Translations under genes and position numbers: made by a program
Shown here: positions 62,226-64,000 of the stretch, piece by piece
Position numbering within the stretch: position 1 is the stretch's first letter
Layout: each line of letters begins with the position of its first letter
Notes under the pieces: generated by a model
The model's input: only the letters and a program-made list of their open reading frames with translations
Told to the model about the DNA's origin: nothing
Databases searched by the model: none
Origin: Symsagittifera roscoffensis
Lineage: Eukaryota; Xenacoelomorpha; Acoela; Convolutidae
Assembly (NCBI RefSeq): GCF_963678635.1
Contig: NC_087064.1
Span: 50,637,346-50,701,345, forward strand
DNA length: 64,000 nt
Reading direction: 5' to 3'

Positions 62226-63328
62226 TAAGAGTTCTGTTCTTCATCTCTTCTCTTGCAAGCCACAATCCCATCTTTGTCTCAGAATGCGGTAACTGTCTTC
62301 CTCGAGGTCTCCTTTGTCCGGAGAACCATTTTCGATCCACGTTTTCAGGTTGCTTGTCATGCGGTCATTTCTCTGCGCTCTTAGAAGATCCGAGAGTCCG
62401 TATCTCGCCTCCAAGTATGTCTTCATGACCCTCATCTGACTATTCAGCTCATTTGGCTGATGCGTATCTTCTTCCATCTAAACGCACCAAATCTTTGCCA
62501 TTGGCTGTGTTCCTGTTCGAATGGCTGAAGATCAGTTCTGACTACCTCTTTTTGTGGCAGCAGACCCCTCGAACGTTTCGATACCGCTATTGTTTCCAGA
62601 TCATCCGCTGCGTTATAAAAGACTCTTCCACCTGGTATGAGGTAGCGATCACTGTCAGGGTCCTGGTATACCTCCCTGTCCAGTTGCCTTGCTCGAGTTT
62701 CCACTAGTAGTGTGTGGATCGCTAGTTCTGACAGTTCCGATCCTGAGCTCGATTTCCTGTCTGAGTAGGTGTCAATTCTTGAGTTTCGGGAATTGTCATC
62801 TGTTGAGGAGTCTGCAACAGAGTCTGCACCATCTCCTGGGTCAGTTCTGTGCTTTCTTCGCATCCATCTGAACTCCGCGGAAAAAACTTTGTTCTCCGGG
62901 TCTTGCTTTTCATCAGAAACTTTCTCATCTACATCAGACTCCCCGGACAAACTTCCTTGTCCCGAGTGTTGATCTTGAACCCGCCGGCTCTTCTCACCGT
63001 TCGTCTCCCCGGACAAACAATCTTGCTCCAACTTTCGTTCAACCTTTTCACCTTCTTTATCCTGTTCCACAAAGGTAACGGTTTTCTTTTGCGTATCGTT
63101 CCCCTGTTCTTTCCGTCCGTAAGAAGTACTGGTTAAAACCTCGTGTGGTATTGAGGATACTAGTTGCTGAACTATTGTCCTACAATCCCTCTCGTTCTCT
63201 TTGTGTTGTCGTCTGGACAGCATGATCTTCTCCTTCTCACTGACTGTCAGTGATGCCACTGCTGCTGTCCACTCGGGGTCATCTCTCGTCACTTCTCTCT
63301 CTAACAATCCACCCAGCATCCGCATCAC
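62226..63328 (-). pseudogene. Linker between RNase H and integrase, copy 2
   Basis: Two frames, 63328-62444 and 62477-62241. The first is a long acidic, Ser-rich low-complexity stretch ending LLVETRARQLDREVYQDP and DDLETIAVSKR. The second has YGLSDLLRAQRNDRMTSNLK, which leads into integrase. Short direct repeats of DCLSGE/GSLSGES occur in it. Function unknown; probably disordered. Confidence 0.65.
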
Positions 63329-63340
63329 TTGCGGTGTGAC

Positions 63341-64000
63341 CTACAACGTTTTATCCAAGAATGAGAGGCTGTTAATATTCATGGGAGAGAGTTCCTGCTG
63401 GACCAGGTTCGAGCGCAGCAACAGATCCAAGGGCACCGGGTCCTTCTTGGATAGGATCTTTATCTCGGCTGCTTTCTCTACAGGTAACTCGGGATGTCCT
63501 GCAATTGGATGTCCAGACTTGTCCAACCATCTCGTCAAGGGAAGCGCTTCATAAGTTTCTTTGCCCAGAAACGAGAATCCTTCTTTTTTTCTGCCTGATT
63601 GGCCTGCTTCTGTTCCAGTCTTTCATAGAACTCGGTTTTCTTGCTGAGGCTGTCAGCATTCTGGTGTTTGTCACGCATCCTGTGCTCGATTATCATATGG
63701 TAGCCATCTAATCTTACTATCCACTTACCAATATAACTCTGATCCATCGAGTATGCCTTCAACCAGAATAACGCCCTGTTGTCCACGTGTAACTTAAAGG
63801 GAGCTCTCCCCAAGTATGCGCGGTTTTTTTCCACAAATGTGACTACTGCAAACATTTCTGCTTTTGGTGCACCATATTTCATCTCAGTGTCCTTTAGCAC
63901 CTTACTGCCATATGCTATGGGACGGAGAACGATTCTCCCATTCCATTCTTGCTTCTAATGCAGTATTCCCGAGATGGCTACTACTGATGTCTGTGTCAAG
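63341..64000 (-). pseudogene. pol: RNase H and connection, copy 2 (truncated by window edge)
   Basis: From the window edge: LDTD (the RNase H first Asp region) followed by a one-base frameshift and a TAG in place of the Gln after GILH, then KYGAPKAEMFAVV (catalytic Glu), VDNRALFWLKAYSM (Asp kept) and RMRDKHQNADSLSKK (last Asp). TRWLDKSGHPIAGHPELP follows in an overlapping frame. RT lies outside the window. Confidence 0.9.

Larger units (their letters stand above)
57321..64000 (-). mobile_element. Large Ty3/gypsy-related retroelement, copy 2 (minus strand, runs off window)
   Basis: Reading from 64000 downward: RNase H, linker, integrase, acidic segment, macro-like protein, leader, coiled-coil with SGNH-like protein, Cys/His protein, terminal segment. 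The order is the same as copy 1 and the proteins are alignable throughout, but about 5 kb of copy 1 coding (about 44.5-50.0 kb) is absent between the SGNH-like block III and the Cys/His cluster. It has several stops and frameshifts. The RT lies beyond the window edge. Confidence 0.85.

Noticed and set aside
1-64000. CRISPR arrays, bacterial operons, rRNA genes
   Set aside because: None seen. The regular repeats here are transposon arms or short tandem duplications.

Overview
The window is nuclear DNA from an invertebrate animal. Coding exons are scattered through long AT-rich introns with good GT-AG splice sites, and there is abundant class I and class II transposon debris. The host gene is a giant cadherin. 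The species cannot be fixed from the sequence.

1-33.3 kb: the 3' part of one plus-strand gene for a Dachsous-like giant cadherin. Nine exons (6442-6599, 8454-8716, 19150-19386, 19567-19709, 23693-23932, 26726-26973, 28455-28743, 28998-29148, 29534-32696) join in phase at every junction into a 1,629-residue frame that is open at its 5' end. It has about ten complete cadherin repeats plus a partial one, a transmembrane helix, and a 435-residue cytoplasmic tail with a Dachsous-type motif. The 10.4-kb second intron and its neighbours hold a tRNA-like SINE candidate, diverged repeats, poly-G runs and GC-richer islands. The intron at 23.9-26.7 kb carries a hAT transposon with 13-bp perfect inverted ends and an 8-bp perfect target duplication, but an internally deleted transposase.

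33.3-37.8 kb: AT-rich intergenic DNA with a diverged duplication, then a roughly 90% identical fragment of the cadherin C-terminus that runs into a 200-base assembly gap (37607-37806).

37.8-51.1 kb (plus) and 57.3-64.0 kb (minus): two decayed copies of one large Ty3/gypsy-related retroelement family, lying tail to tail. Both copies have the order reverse transcriptase, RNase H, acidic linker, integrase with GPF/Y domain, a macro-domain-like (ADP-ribose-binding fold) protein, a non-coding leader, a coiled-coil protein with a GDSL/SGNH-hydrolase-like domain, and a C-terminal Cys/His-containing protein. Copy 1 also has about 5 kb of further open frames, one possibly a second SGNH-like fold. A macro domain plus an SGNH domain in one LTR-type element is the most novel signal here. 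Both copies carry stops and frameshifts and look inactive.

51.1-57.3 kb: between the two retroelements lies a nested fold-back structure (about 52.43-56.65 kb). It contains two direct copies of a 1.8-kb unit, each with inverted arms of about 560 bp, enclosed by outer inverted arms. One copy keeps an intact 256-codon minus-strand frame of unknown function.
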